Source: Lachnospiraceae bacterium (lineage in GTDB: Bacteria > Bacillota > Clostridia > Lachnospirales > Lachnospiraceae). From it: DNA of 64,000 nucleotides. The stretch covers positions 124,001-188,000 of the forward strand of contig JAETQI010000001.1 in NCBI GenBank assembly GCA_021770755.1, read 5' to 3'. Shown piece by piece: positions 19,536 to 28,597 of this stretch; within the stretch, counting starts at the first letter, position 1; the number at the start of each line of letters is the position of its first letter. A program made the translations under genes and the position numbers. The notes under the pieces are model-generated. The model saw only the letters and a program-made list of their open reading frames with translations, was not told the origin of the DNA and made no database searches.

Positions 19536-19701
19536 CAGTTCAGCCTAGGACTTTGTACCCCGCTGCAAATTATGGTTTTACAAGCCACGTAAGAACGCGT
19601 AGTGGTTGAGATGCATCAAGCCACGGTACGTGGCTTTGGCATCTGCGAAGCGGTTTTGCATGGCTTGATGCTGTAACAGGAAGCCGATAGCTGAACTGTT
19701 A
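19533..19701. other. Nested inverted-repeat structure after the phosphorothioation operon
   Basis: Outer arms of 12 nt pair perfectly (19533-19544, TAACAGTTCAGC, with 19690-19701). Inside, GCATCAAGCCA (19613-19623) pairs perfectly with 19661-19671. A third hairpin, AAGCCACG at 19618-19625 with CGTGGCTT at 19629-19636, overlaps the second and would compete with it. AAGCCACGT at 19582-19590 can also pair with 19628-19636. There is no U-run typical of a simple terminator. It may be a structured RNA, a recombination site or a small mobile element. No reverse transcriptase is nearby, so a retron is unlikely. It fills most of the 296-nt gap before the next gene. Confidence 0.5.
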
Positions 19702-19730
19702 TAATATTGAATGTATGACTTTGTTTTATC

Positions 19731-19759
19731 TGGACAAATTGAATATGACAGGATATTAT
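19731..19759 (+). promoter_or_regulatory. Probable sigma-A promoter for the ATPase/TOPRIM pair
   Basis: TGGACA (19731-19736) and TATTAT (19754-19759) are separated by 17 nt, about 70 nt before the ATPase start. It implies the pair is transcribed separately from the phosphorothioation operon. Confidence 0.4.
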
Positions 19760-19831
19760 TTTATTGTATGCTGAGATTGGGATGATTGCAGTGCCTGAAA
19801 ATAGCTGTATGCAGGATTGGGAGGTTTGGGC

Positions 19832-21343
19832 ATGAACTATATTCAAGTAAAAAATTTAAGAAGTCTGTATGATACCGGTGAAATTGAAATGAAAAAGATC
19901 AATATGCTTGTCGGAAATAACAGTTCTGGGAAAAGCACTTTTTTGAGAATTTTTCCACTGATGAAACAGTCATTTAATAAGCGGATTAATGGGCCTATCC
20001 TGTGGGCGGGGGATGAGGATGATTATGTTGATTTTGGAAGCTATCGGGAAGCATTGAGTAATGGCAGTGGTGGAAATACGATACGGTTTAAATTTTGTTT
20101 TGACAGCACTTCTGAGTTGAGAAATGTGCTTTCAACAGATATTGGAAATATGTTAATTACAACTAGCGAGAAAGATACAGTGACAATAGAGTTTGCTATT
20201 AGCCATAATAAGGAGACAACATATGATTATATATCGGAAATAATATTGAAATATGGAGATTATCATACCATCATTACGTATTCAGATAAATATAAAATAC
20301 TTTCATTGATTGTGAACGATGAAGAAATATCAGTCATCAATGAGGACATGGGATCGGCTGAGTATTCGATTGGAAATGAAATTTTTAATCTGCCATTGTA
20401 TGCAATAAAAGCAACAGCAAGAAAAAATTTTTCGGATATTTTGAAAATAAACGACGAGACTGATTTTATCATTCGATATTTTTACTTGACAAGAATAAGA
20501 AATTTTCATGAAGAAATAAAAGCAAAAGAAGTTGATCAGGCAGAAGATGTTTTGAGAAATGTGCAGGAACGGGAAAAAGAATTAAGGAAATGGACTTTCC
20601 TGTATTATCTACCTCATTATTATGACGATTTTTCAGGGTATATCATAAAATATTTTAGTAATGTGTATTACATTGCCCCTGTCCGCGCAACAGCGGAAAG
20701 ATATTACCGGCTCAGAAATACTGCGGTGAATGAAGTAGACTGCAGAGGTAAGAATTTGCCAGTTTTTCTTAATTCTCTCAAAAATGAGCAATTTAAGCGT
20801 TTCCAGAAATGGACGCATACAAATCTTGGCTTTGAGGTTGAGAAATCATTGAGTGAAGGGCATGTTTCGCTCAAAATCAGGAAAAATGGTCAGGACAAGG
20901 CAGTTAATCTGTCTGATACCGGATTTGGGTATAGTCAGATTCTGCCGATTGTGACACAATTGTGGTATATTACAGATGCGCGGAATAAACGTCAACAGAT
21001 CAGTGCAAGAACTGCATCGAACGTTATCGTTCCGGTTACGATAGCAATTGAGCAGCCAGAACTGCATCTGCATCCGGCATTGCAGGCAAAGCTTATGGAT
21101 GTGATCGCCAGGATAGCGACGGAAAAGAATGTCCGGTTTATCATAGAAACGCACAGTGAAACCATTATTAACCGAATTGGAACAATGATTGATAAAGGGA
21201 AATTTGACCATAACGACATTGAAATAACGATATTCGATAAGCAATTCGGAGAGGACAGAACTTGTGTGAAAAAGAGTACATTTGATGAAGAAGGTTATCT
21301 GAAAGATTGGCCGATAGGTTTCTTCGAACCCGAGGAGGATTGA
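19832..21343 (+). CDS. AAA/ABC-type ATPase of OLD-like defence pair
   Basis: 503 aa. Walker A GNNSSGKST (residues 28-36), a signature-like region before residue 370, then IAIEQPELHLHPALQ (Walker B) and FIIETHSE (switch histidine). This is the layout of OLD-family and DUF3696-type ATPases, which sense invading DNA and drive a nuclease. ATG 19832 is chosen because GGGAGG lies just upstream; a TTG at 19817 is less likely. It overlaps no gene and ends 4 nt before its TOPRIM-like partner. Splitting the ATPase and TOPRIM over two genes recalls PARIS (AriA/AriB) and similar pairs, but the exact family cannot be fixed by eye. Confidence 0.65.
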   Translation: MNYIQVKNLRSLYDTGEIEMKKINMLVGNNSSGKSTFLRIFPLMKQSFNKRINGPILWAGDEDDYVDFGSYREALSNGSGGNTIRFKFCFDSTSELRNVLSTDIGNMLITTSEKDTVTIEFAISHNKETTYDYISEIILKYGDYHTIITYSDKYKILSLIVNDEEISVINEDMGSAEYSIGNEIFNLPLYAIKATARKNFSDILKINDETDFIIRYFYLTRIRNFHEEIKAKEVDQAEDVLRNVQEREKELRKWTFLYYLPHYYDDFSGYIIKYFSNVYYIAPVRATAERYYRLRNTAVNEVDCRGKNLPVFLNSLKNEQFKRFQKWTHTNLGFEVEKSLSEGHVSLKIRKNGQDKAVNLSDTGFGYSQILPIVTQLWYITDARNKRQQISARTASNVIVPVTIAIEQPELHLHPALQAKLMDVIARIATEKNVRFIIETHSETIINRIGTMIDKGKFDHNDIEITIFDKQFGEDRTCVKKSTFDEEGYLKDWPIGFFEPEED

Positions 21344-21347
21344 GCGA

Positions 21348-22475
21348 TTGTTATACTATATAGATGAAAGCTGTGTTGAGGCACTGGCAGGCGGCGATAG
21401 GGAGGCCGCGGAATTTTTAGAGCAACTGGTGATCCATCGCAGAAAATGTAAAAATATGCTTCTTGCTACAAGAAAAGTTTTTGACGAGCTGAGCAAATCT
21501 GAAAATTTGGCTGGTTTCGCGAGAGATTATTATCGGATATTAAGAAACAGAAGCAGTGAGAATAAGCTGATTCTGGAAAAGGCATCAAAATATTATAAAG
21601 TGGTTTCCGGGTACGCGGGGAATCAGAAAATAGAGGAGAACGGGAGAGAATGTATTCTTTTATCTGTGAAGGAAGGGAACAATGCTGATTTTACTGATAA
21701 AAGTATTCTGTTGGTTGAAAGCAATGATGATATAGAGTTTTATGCCCTTATTGGGAAGTATTATTTACAAAACAGGGGCATACAGAATATGCGGATATCC
21801 TTTCAAAATGAGATTGGCGGCGGAGATACGACAAGTATAAGACTGGCAGACATTATAGACGAAAGACAAAGAACATGCCTGTGCATTGCTGACAGTGATA
21901 TGAGATATCGCGGGGCAAAGAATGGGGGAACCTTGGAAAAGATATTAGCTGTAACAAAAGGACGGGAACAGATTTACTATGAATTGTATGCACTGAAAAT
22001 GCATGAGATAGAGAATTTGATTCCGATAGAACTTTTGGAGCTTGTTTGTGAGAAGATTCCGGATGCCCATTTAGGGATTCAGCTTTTGAAGAAGTTGTTG
22101 CGCATAGACAGCTCCAACAATTCACCAGTATATTATTTTGATTACAAGAAAGGGATAAAAAGAGACTATTTCTTTCTGAAAGAAGGTTCTGACAAGGATA
22201 AGGAAAAGAAGTTCAGAAAATTAGAGGATTATAGAAAATACTGGCATACTATTTTAGGGCAATGCGGAATCACAATCAATGAAGATGCAAGCGATTTTAT
22301 AGTACCCGGGGTTTGTGAGCGGATATTACCTCATACAATCCAACATTTGAACGACAAATGGGAAGAAAACAAGATATGTGATATTATCAGCAATAGCTAC
22401 ATACATGAATCGTGGATGGAAATAGGTGCAAAAATTGTAACATGGGGTTGTGTAGGACATCGCATTCTTTCTTAA
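21348..22475 (+). CDS. TOPRIM-like (DUF4435-type) nuclease or effector paired with the ATPase
   Basis: 375 aa starting at TTG 21348, with GAGGAGG 9 nt upstream and no suitable ATG. Residues 119-130 read SILLVESNDDIE, a TOPRIM-type glutamate strand (E124). CIADSDMRYRGA follows with D182 and D184, then MHEIENLIP (about 218-226), the order of metal-binding motifs in OLD/DUF4435 nucleases. The first 110 residues (YIDESCVEAL, LLATRKVFDEL) are unlike TOPRIM and might be a PIN-like or sensor domain. I infer the effector of a two-gene anti-phage system triggered by the upstream ATPase. AT-rich like the rest of the island; its stop is 2 nt before a chemoreceptor gene remnant. Confidence 0.6.
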   Translation: MLYYIDESCVEALAGGDREAAEFLEQLVIHRRKCKNMLLATRKVFDELSKSENLAGFARDYYRILRNRSSENKLILEKASKYYKVVSGYAGNQKIEENGRECILLSVKEGNNADFTDKSILLVESNDDIEFYALIGKYYLQNRGIQNMRISFQNEIGGGDTTSIRLADIIDERQRTCLCIADSDMRYRGAKNGGTLEKILAVTKGREQIYYELYALKMHEIENLIPIELLELVCEKIPDAHLGIQLLKKLLRIDSSNNSPVYYFDYKKGIKRDYFFLKEGSDKDKEKKFRKLEDYRKYWHTILGQCGITINEDASDFIVPGVCERILPHTIQHLNDKWEENKICDIISNSYIHESWMEIGAKIVTWGCVGHRILS

Positions 22476-22477
22476 AA

Positions 22478-22558
22478 TACAAAGAAAGCGCGGCAAGGCG
22501 CGTTGACAATCTATCAGTCGCCTCAGAGGAGCTGGAGATGACGAAATTTAAGTTGTGA
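22478..22558 (+). pseudogene. 3' remnant of a methyl-accepting chemotaxis protein gene
   Basis: This stretch reads AARRVDNLSVASEELEMTKF then KL and a stop. It aligns with the last residues of the intact chemoreceptor at 22769-24838 (NAAERIDNLSVVSEEMEQEM then TKFRL). Only about 25 codons survive, and there is no start. It abuts the end of the AT-rich defence island, so the island probably inserted into or replaced a chemoreceptor gene, leaving this tail. The rest of the gap up to 22768 shows only the promoter listed next. Confidence 0.7.
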
Positions 22559-22666
22559 GGAACAAAAGGGATTCTATCATGAATGAGGAAATCATAATCC
22601 TAAAATATATTTTCCAGATTAACGATGGGAGAAGGAATAGTTTATCTATAGTTTAACTAAATGACC

Positions 22667-22694
22667 TTGCCAATGAGGAATACAGACATACAAT
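22667..22694 (+). promoter_or_regulatory. Possible promoter of the chemoreceptor gene
   Basis: TTGCCA (22667-22672), a 16-nt spacer and TACAAT (22689-22694), 74 nt before the ATG. A flagellar (sigma-28) promoter was looked for and not seen. Confidence 0.3.
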
Positions 22695-22768
22695 ATAAGT
22701 AACTGAAATAGATACTAATTGGACAGATTCGAAAAGAAAGTAACACGCAGGAAGGATATAGGAAACAA

Positions 22769-24838
22769 ATGAAAAACACAAGTATTTTCAAACAACTGCT
22801 TCTGCCGATGATCGCGATCGTGTGCGCTTTGGCGGTATGCCTGACGGGGATCGTCGCGGTAATCTTTGTGAGGTCGTATGAGAGGGAGATCTATGGCAGA
22901 AGTCAGGACAAGTCACAATTGGTGGCCGGCGAGATCGCGACGTTTCTGGACGGTGCATATGGGATCGCGGAGGAGCTTGCGGTCAGCCCCAGTATTTTGA
23001 CAATGGAGACGGATGTACAGACGGCGGTCCTTGCGGACTGCGTGCGGCGCAATCCTTATCTGGAACTGCTCTATGTGCAGGGTACGGATGGCATGCAGAC
23101 GGGGCGTTCATCGGGTGAGCTGGCTGACCGCTCTACAAGGTGGTGGTTTGTACAGACGATGGAGGAACGGGAAGCGTTTGTCTCGAAATCCTACTATTCG
23201 GTGAACACCGGAATGCCCTGCGCATCGATTTTTTTCCCCATGTATCGGGACGGGGGACTTGTCGGTATTTTTGCGGTCGATCTGAAACTGGATTACCTGC
23301 AGAGCCAGATCGAGAAGTTTTCGGATGTGGAGAACGGGGAGTATTCTTTTGTCATTGACGGCGAGGGGGTTGTGGTCGCACACCCGGACAGTGTACAGAT
23401 CGAGGAGCTTTACAATTACAAGCAGTTGACGAAAACAGTGTCTGCAAAGGACGGGGCGGGGCAGCCGCTTGTCGATGGCGACGGGAATATCATCACGGAG
23501 GAACAGCAGATAACGGTGTCGGAGGATTATCAGAAGATCATTTCGGATGTCATGGCGGGCAATAGCGGGAGCTGTGAGGTGAAGAATGAGGGGGATACAT
23601 ACATTGTGAGCTATGCGTCGATACCGCTCAAGGGTGCGTCAGATTCGTGGTCGGTCATAACGCTTCACAGGAGAGCGGCGGCGATGGCGCCGGTGTACCG
23701 GATCATTGCGGTCGCAGCGGCGGTCGCGCTGTCTGCCATTGGGATTGCGATCCTGGTGATCGCGCTGCTGGCGCGCAGGCTGACTCAGCCGATCGTGTCC
23801 ATCACAGAGCTGATCGGGAATGCCTCGGACGGTGATTTCACGGTGCAGGCGCGGGAGGACTGCACGAATGAGATCGGCGTTCTGGCAAAGAGCTTTAACA
23901 AGATGACTGGAAAGATTGCGGCGATCCTGACTAAGATCGCGACGATCACCGGGGAGGTTGTGGAAAGTTCCGGGGATCTGAGGCTGATCGAGCGCGAGAT
24001 GGAGTCGGCGAGTCAGGCTGTCAGGGAGATATCGGAGGGCTCGGCAGCGCAGGATACAGATGTGAGGCAGGTTGTCATGAAGCAGGAGGAGCTGGGAGAA
24101 AAGTTCGGACAACTGCAGGAGAAAAGCGGTCTTCTGCTGGTGGATGCGCAGAATACGATGGTTTCCGGGGAGAACGGCATGCGGAGCGTCGAGGATCTGA
24201 AACGGCAGAACGAGACGGCTTCGCGGGGAATGGCGGAGGCCTACACGAAGATCGCGGCGCTGGAGGCGCAGTCCCAGAAGATCTCGGGGATCCTGAATAC
24301 GATCGATGAGATCTCTTCCCAGACAGAACTGCTGGCATTGAACGCGTCCATCGAGGCTGCGCGTGCGGGACAATACGGCAAGGGGTTTTCCGTGGTGGCG
24401 GAATCAATAGGCAAGCTTGCGGCTGATTCGTCGGCTGCGACGGCTGATATCGAAAAGATCATTGTGGAACTGTGCAAGGATATCTCGGATACGGTAGCGG
24501 ATATCGAAGTCATACGGGACGGTGTGGACGGGCAGACGCAGGCGGTTGACAAGGTGCAGGAGACTTTTGCGGATTTCCGCATGCTGGCGGAAAAGACGAG
24601 CAGATCCGTCGGAAGCATGGAGGCGCTGATCGGGGAGATGCACGAATGCGACCGTTCTGTGATGTGTGCGGTAGAGCGGATCCGCGAGATCTCTGCCAAT
24701 ACGGCAGAGCTGACGGAGAAGGTGGCGGATTCCCTGGAAACGCAGTTAGGCGGTATCCGGAATGCGGCGGAGCGCATTGATAATCTGTCTGTTGTCTCGG
24801 AGGAGATGGAGCAGGAGATGACGAAGTTCAGGCTGTAG
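22769..24838 (+). CDS. Methyl-accepting chemotaxis protein with dCACHE sensor
   Basis: 689 aa, membrane receptor for chemotaxis. An N-terminal membrane helix (about 12-35) is followed by an extracellular dCACHE-type domain to about residue 300 (WWFVQTMEER; GIFAVDLKLDYL; VVVAHPD), then a second membrane helix (about 310-335), a HAMP linker and the cytoplasmic signalling domain. The hairpin-tip motif is present as ALNASIEAARAGQYGKGFSV. The ligand cannot be told; dCACHE sensors often bind amino acids or organic acids. No CheA/CheW gene is nearby. It follows an AAGGA-type ribosome site. GC-rich codon use starts here and contrasts sharply with the upstream island. Confidence 0.92.
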   Translation: MKNTSIFKQLLLPMIAIVCALAVCLTGIVAVIFVRSYEREIYGRSQDKSQLVAGEIATFLDGAYGIAEELAVSPSILTMETDVQTAVLADCVRRNPYLELLYVQGTDGMQTGRSSGELADRSTRWWFVQTMEEREAFVSKSYYSVNTGMPCASIFFPMYRDGGLVGIFAVDLKLDYLQSQIEKFSDVENGEYSFVIDGEGVVVAHPDSVQIEELYNYKQLTKTVSAKDGAGQPLVDGDGNIITEEQQITVSEDYQKIISDVMAGNSGSCEVKNEGDTYIVSYASIPLKGASDSWSVITLHRRAAAMAPVYRIIAVAAAVALSAIGIAILVIALLARRLTQPIVSITELIGNASDGDFTVQAREDCTNEIGVLAKSFNKMTGKIAAILTKIATITGEVVESSGDLRLIEREMESASQAVREISEGSAAQDTDVRQVVMKQEELGEKFGQLQEKSGLLLVDAQNTMVSGENGMRSVEDLKRQNETASRGMAEAYTKIAALEAQSQKISGILNTIDEISSQTELLALNASIEAARAGQYGKGFSVVAESIGKLAADSSAATADIEKIIVELCKDISDTVADIEVIRDGVDGQTQAVDKVQETFADFRMLAEKTSRSVGSMEALIGEMHECDRSVMCAVERIREISANTAELTEKVADSLETQLGGIRNAAERIDNLSVVSEEMEQEMTKFRL

Positions 24839-24923
24839 CATAGGGTGGAGCATGAGTGATCCGCAAGTTGACAGCAGAGGCCGGACGCGCTAAAATAGGA
24901 TGCACAAAGGGGGCTTACTTACT

Positions 24924-27134
24924 ATGAAGCAGAAATTAGACAGGACTTTGGGAATGTACTCTGCGCTGATGATCAGTATCGGGACGATGATCGGTTCTGC
25001 GATCTTCGTGCTGGCGGGTACGAGTTATGCGACGGCAGGGCCGGGCGCCTCGCTTGCGATCTTTCTGGCGGGCATCGCGGCTGTGTTCACGGGATTATCC
25101 TTTGCAGAGCTTGTGACGGTCATACCGAAGGCGGGCGGCGGTTATGTCTATGTGAAGGAGGCGACCGGAAATAATATTATCGGTTTTATCTGCGGCTGGG
25201 GATTCTGGCTCGGGTATGCGATGTCGTGCGGGTTGTTCGCGCTGGGATTTGGAAACTTTATCAATTATATCTTTCCGTTTATCCCGCAGATGGCGGCGGC
25301 TTATCTGCTCGTGGTCTATGTCATGTTCACGAATATCAGGGGGACGAAGAGTTCCGGGACGCTGCAGAATGTGATCACGACGCTGTTGATCGCGCTGCTG
25401 GCGCTGTACGTGTTCGTCGGTATTTTTCATATGGACATGGAGAACCAGACGCCGTACACGCCGCAGGGAATGTCGGGCGTGTTCAATGCGATGGGGTTCC
25501 TGTACATGACATATATCGGATATGGACTGATCACGACGGCGAGCGAGGAGGTCATCGATCCGGAGAGGACGATCCCGAAGGCGATCCTGATCTCGATCGC
25601 GGCGGTTATCGTGATCAAGACTTCGGTGTTTTTTATCGGGTGCGGGATCATTCCCTGGCAGCAGCTGGTGCCGGAGGTCACGAGCACGCCGATGATCGAC
25701 ACGGCGGTTCATATCGGGGGGAAAGTGGGCGGTTATCTCTTCGCCTTTGCGGGGATTCTGGCGACGCTTTCCTCGATCAACACGGCGGTCATGGCGTCTT
25801 CGAGGACTTCGTTTGCGATGGCGCGCGACCAGCGTCTGCCGAGTCTGTTCAAGGCGATCAACAGGACGACGAAAACACCGGTTTTCTCGATCGTCGTGTC
25901 CTCGGTCATCGTCTTTATCGCGGTGTCGATCAGGGATCTGGAGCACATTTCGACAGTGACCAGTATCTTCTCGCTGACAGGTTACAGTCTCGTGAACGTG
26001 GCGCTGATCATCTTCCGCAGGAAAAAACCGGAGCTGGAGCGGAAATTCCGGGTTCCGTTCTTTCCGCTGACACCTTTGCTCGGGATCGGCCTGAATCTGT
26101 TTCTGATCGTCAATCTGGCGATATCCGACCGGCCGGCGCTGATCATCGCGGTGTCTGTGATCGGCATTGGCATACTGTATTATTATCTGATCATGCCGAA
26201 GCTGAAATACGCTTCAAAAGGAATATCGATCGTCGATGTGCCTGAGATCAGGGAGCAGAAAAAGGACAGCCGGAAAAATGAGATCATTATTCCTGTGTCC
26301 AATCCGTACACGGCGGAGGGGCTGTTGAATTTCGGCAGGAAGATCGCCATGGCGGAGGAGAGCACGACGGTCGTCCCAGTGAAGGTCAATGTTTTCCCGG
26401 ATAACCTGCTCACGATCGCGGACTACGATACGATGATGCAGTCCATGGGAGTGCAGGACAGCGTCGTCCAGATGCTCAAGGAGTACGAGTCGGATCCGTG
26501 CATGCGTCCGGTGCTGATCAATTCGACCAACGCCTTTCACGCGATCATGTCCGTGGTGAAGAAGGAGAAAAACCCGCTGGTGATCATGGGCTGGCACGGT
26601 TCGGGTCTGGTGAAATATATGCACGGCAACATTACATACCGGATGCTGCAGGAGGCGCCTGCGGATGTCGGTATCCTGCGCATGAACGGCCGGAAGCAGA
26701 CGTTTCAGAATATTCTGTTCCCGTATGGCGGCGGAAGGTATTCCAAGATGACGGCGAAAGTGGTCAACCGTATCGCCAACGGTTATGGCGCGCAGATCAC
26801 GCTCCTGAATGTGGTCGATCACGAGGAGGATGTCGAGAGCACGAGGGCGTATCTCGAAAAGTCGGCTGCGAAATTTGACCAGCCGGCGCAGATCATGGTC
26901 TGCAGCGGGGATCTGATCGAGAAAGTGGTGGAGTGCTCCGGCCAGTATGATCTGATCGTGATGGGCGCCTCGCTCGACTGGGGGATCCAGGAGGTTGTGA
27001 CCGGATTCCGCACAGACAGGATCATGGAGCAGGCGAGGTGCTCGGTGCTGATCATCAAGAGTTATGATATCTTCCTGCAGCGGACGAAGGTGAGAGGTTT
27101 TCTCCACAGGACGCGGAAGGCGATCCACCAATAG
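24924..27134 (+). CDS. APC-family amino acid permease with C-terminal universal-stress-protein domains
   Basis: 736 aa. The first 430 residues form about 12 membrane helices with the APC start motif (GMYSALMISIGTMIGSAIFV) and an EEVIDPERTIPKA loop typical of amino acid/polyamine transporters. The remaining 300 residues are soluble and look like two UspA-like halves (IIIPVSNPYTAEGLLNFGRK; ILFPYGGGRYSKMTAKVV ... LIVMGASLDWG), a known fusion in this transporter group. The substrate is unknown. ATG 24924 is preferred because AAAGGGGG sits upstream; ATG 24900 has no site. It is a single-gene unit closed by a strong terminator. Confidence 0.88.
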   Translation: MKQKLDRTLGMYSALMISIGTMIGSAIFVLAGTSYATAGPGASLAIFLAGIAAVFTGLSFAELVTVIPKAGGGYVYVKEATGNNIIGFICGWGFWLGYAMSCGLFALGFGNFINYIFPFIPQMAAAYLLVVYVMFTNIRGTKSSGTLQNVITTLLIALLALYVFVGIFHMDMENQTPYTPQGMSGVFNAMGFLYMTYIGYGLITTASEEVIDPERTIPKAILISIAAVIVIKTSVFFIGCGIIPWQQLVPEVTSTPMIDTAVHIGGKVGGYLFAFAGILATLSSINTAVMASSRTSFAMARDQRLPSLFKAINRTTKTPVFSIVVSSVIVFIAVSIRDLEHISTVTSIFSLTGYSLVNVALIIFRRKKPELERKFRVPFFPLTPLLGIGLNLFLIVNLAISDRPALIIAVSVIGIGILYYYLIMPKLKYASKGISIVDVPEIREQKKDSRKNEIIIPVSNPYTAEGLLNFGRKIAMAEESTTVVPVKVNVFPDNLLTIADYDTMMQSMGVQDSVVQMLKEYESDPCMRPVLINSTNAFHAIMSVVKKEKNPLVIMGWHGSGLVKYMHGNITYRMLQEAPADVGILRMNGRKQTFQNILFPYGGGRYSKMTAKVVNRIANGYGAQITLLNVVDHEEDVESTRAYLEKSAAKFDQPAQIMVCSGDLIEKVVECSGQYDLIVMGASLDWGIQEVVTGFRTDRIMEQARCSVLIIKSYDIFLQRTKVRGFLHRTRKAIHQ

Positions 27135-27194
27135 CATGGACGCCGTTTGGGGCTGAGAACCCGCCGGGGCGGGCGTAAATTTATGGAAAATTAA

Positions 27195-27240
27195 GACTGA
27201 TGCGACGTATGAAAAGACATAGGTTGCATCAGTTTTTTTT
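27195..27240 (+). terminator. Rho-independent terminator after the APC permease
   Basis: A stem built from CTGATGC and GCATCAG, extended by GAC/GTATG pairing around an AAAAG loop, is followed by eight Ts (27233-27240). Confidence 0.85.
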
Positions 27241-27265
27241 ATGCACACGGGCACCCATAGGAAAA
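27225..27265 (+). repeat. Terminator-linked dispersed repeat, copy 1
   Basis: TTGCATCAG, a T-run and then ATGCACACGGGCACCCATAG match 34264-34304 with few changes (ATGCGCCCGGGCACCCAGAG there). The similarity runs past the terminator T-run, so it is more than chance terminator likeness. Confidence 0.6.
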
Positions 27266-27353
27266 ATGTCAGCATTGTATATTTTATCTGCAAATTTCAC
27301 ATACTATGCACAATGTATGCAGGAGAGCGTCTTTTGGCGGAGAAGGAGGAAGC

Positions 27354-27953
27354 ATGAAAAAGGATTACAGCAAATTGTGGATACTGTTCAGATCAATGTT
27401 TGTGTTGAGCGCCTGCACGTTTGGCGGCGGGTTTGTGATCGTTTCACTGATGAAAAAGAAGTATGTGGAGGAGCTGGCATGGCTGGAGGAGGACGAGATG
27501 CTGGATGTGACGGCGATCACGCAGTCCGCGCCGGGACCGCTTCCGGTCAATGCCTCTGTCATTATCGGGTACCGGATCGCGGGGGTGGTGGGGGCGCTGA
27601 CAGCGATCCTGGGAACGATCCTGCCGCCGATGGTCATCATCTCGGTCATCTCCCTGTTTTATGAGCAGTTCCGTACCAATCCCTATATCGCGACGGCACT
27701 GCAGGTGATGCGTGCCGGTGTTGCGGCGGTGATCTTTGATGTTGTGATCAACCTGGCAGGGAATGTGGTGAAAACAGGGCGGTTTCTGTACATGACAATG
27801 ATGGTCGTGGCGTTTGTATCGACTTATTTTCTGGGGGTCAGTGCGATGCTGATCATTCTTGTCTGTCTTGGGATCGGTCTGGCCGATCTGTTTCTGGATC
27901 TTAAGAAGAATAATACGTATAAGAACAAAGAGAATAAAAAGGGGAGGGTGTAG
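27354..27953 (+). CDS. Chromate transporter ChrA, N-terminal-type half
   Basis: 199 aa with about five membrane helices. Near the N-terminus FGGGFVIVSLMKKKYVEE and then ITQSAPGPLPVNASVIIGYR are the conserved CHR-domain features. Short, single-domain CHR proteins come as pairs, one for each half of the long ChrA exporter; the second half follows 3 nt downstream. The pair is thought to export chromate or a related anion by proton-driven transport, though in gut-type anaerobes the true substrate is unclear. ATG 27354 follows GGAGGA by a few nt. Confidence 0.85.
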   Translation: MKKDYSKLWILFRSMFVLSACTFGGGFVIVSLMKKKYVEELAWLEEDEMLDVTAITQSAPGPLPVNASVIIGYRIAGVVGALTAILGTILPPMVIISVISLFYEQFRTNPYIATALQVMRAGVAAVIFDVVINLAGNVVKTGRFLYMTMMVVAFVSTYFLGVSAMLIILVCLGIGLADLFLDLKKNNTYKNKENKKGRV

Positions 27954-27956
27954 GCT

Positions 27957-28529
27957 ATGCTGATGGTCAAACTGTTCTTTTCATTTATCTGGGTCGGGCT
28001 GTTCAGCGTGGGAGGCGGATATGCTGCGATCCCGCTGATCCAGGACCAGATCGTCCATATTCATCATCTGATGACGATGGAGGAATTTTCAGATCTGGTC
28101 ACGGTGGCGGAGATGACGCCGGGACCGATCTCCATCAATTCGGCAACGTTTGTGGGAATGCGGACGGCGGGTGTGTATGGCGTGCTGCTCTGCACGATCG
28201 GGTGCATTATCCCGTCATTCTGCATCTGTCTCACACTGGCGTATTTTTATTACAAATACCGCACTGTGAGCGGTGTTCAGGTGGTGCTTGGCGCGCTGCG
28301 TCCGGCTGTCGTGGCGCTGATCGCATCGGCGGGGGCGTCCATACTGACGCTGGGGCTGTTCCAGGCGGAACTGTATGACATTGTGTTCAGCCAGCTCCGC
28401 ATTGTCGAACTTGTCATTTTTGTCGGGGCGCTGGTGATACTCAGGAAGTATAAAACGAGTGCGGTCGCGATCATCTTTGGAAGCGGTGTCGTGGGGACGC
28501 TGGCGTATGGATTGATGGGAGCGATATGA
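27957..28529 (+). CDS. Chromate transporter ChrA, C-terminal-type half
   Basis: 190 aa membrane protein. VGGGYAAIPLIQDQIV and VAEMTPGPISINSATFVGMR repeat the CHR motifs of the preceding gene, so the two subunits are homologous halves likely to form an antiparallel pair. ATG 27957 has GGGGAGGG 8 nt upstream and starts 3 nt after the partner's stop. No chromate-responsive regulator is adjacent. Confidence 0.85.
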   Translation: MLMVKLFFSFIWVGLFSVGGGYAAIPLIQDQIVHIHHLMTMEEFSDLVTVAEMTPGPISINSATFVGMRTAGVYGVLLCTIGCIIPSFCICLTLAYFYYKYRTVSGVQVVLGALRPAVVALIASAGASILTLGLFQAELYDIVFSQLRIVELVIFVGALVILRKYKTSAVAIIFGSGVVGTLAYGLMGAI

Positions 28530-28597
28530 GAGCGATATGAGGGCAGGTCCAAATGCTGCAGTATGAAAATATAGGGAAAAGATGAAGGAGATCAGTT

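Noticed and set aside
19533-19701. Retron msr/msd-like RNA
   Set aside because: No reverse transcriptase gene is beside it, and the arms do not flank the expected branching-G region.
22560-22768. Sigma-28 promoter for the chemoreceptor
   Set aside because: No TAAA-N15-GCCGATAA-like pair found; only a weak vegetative-type promoter.
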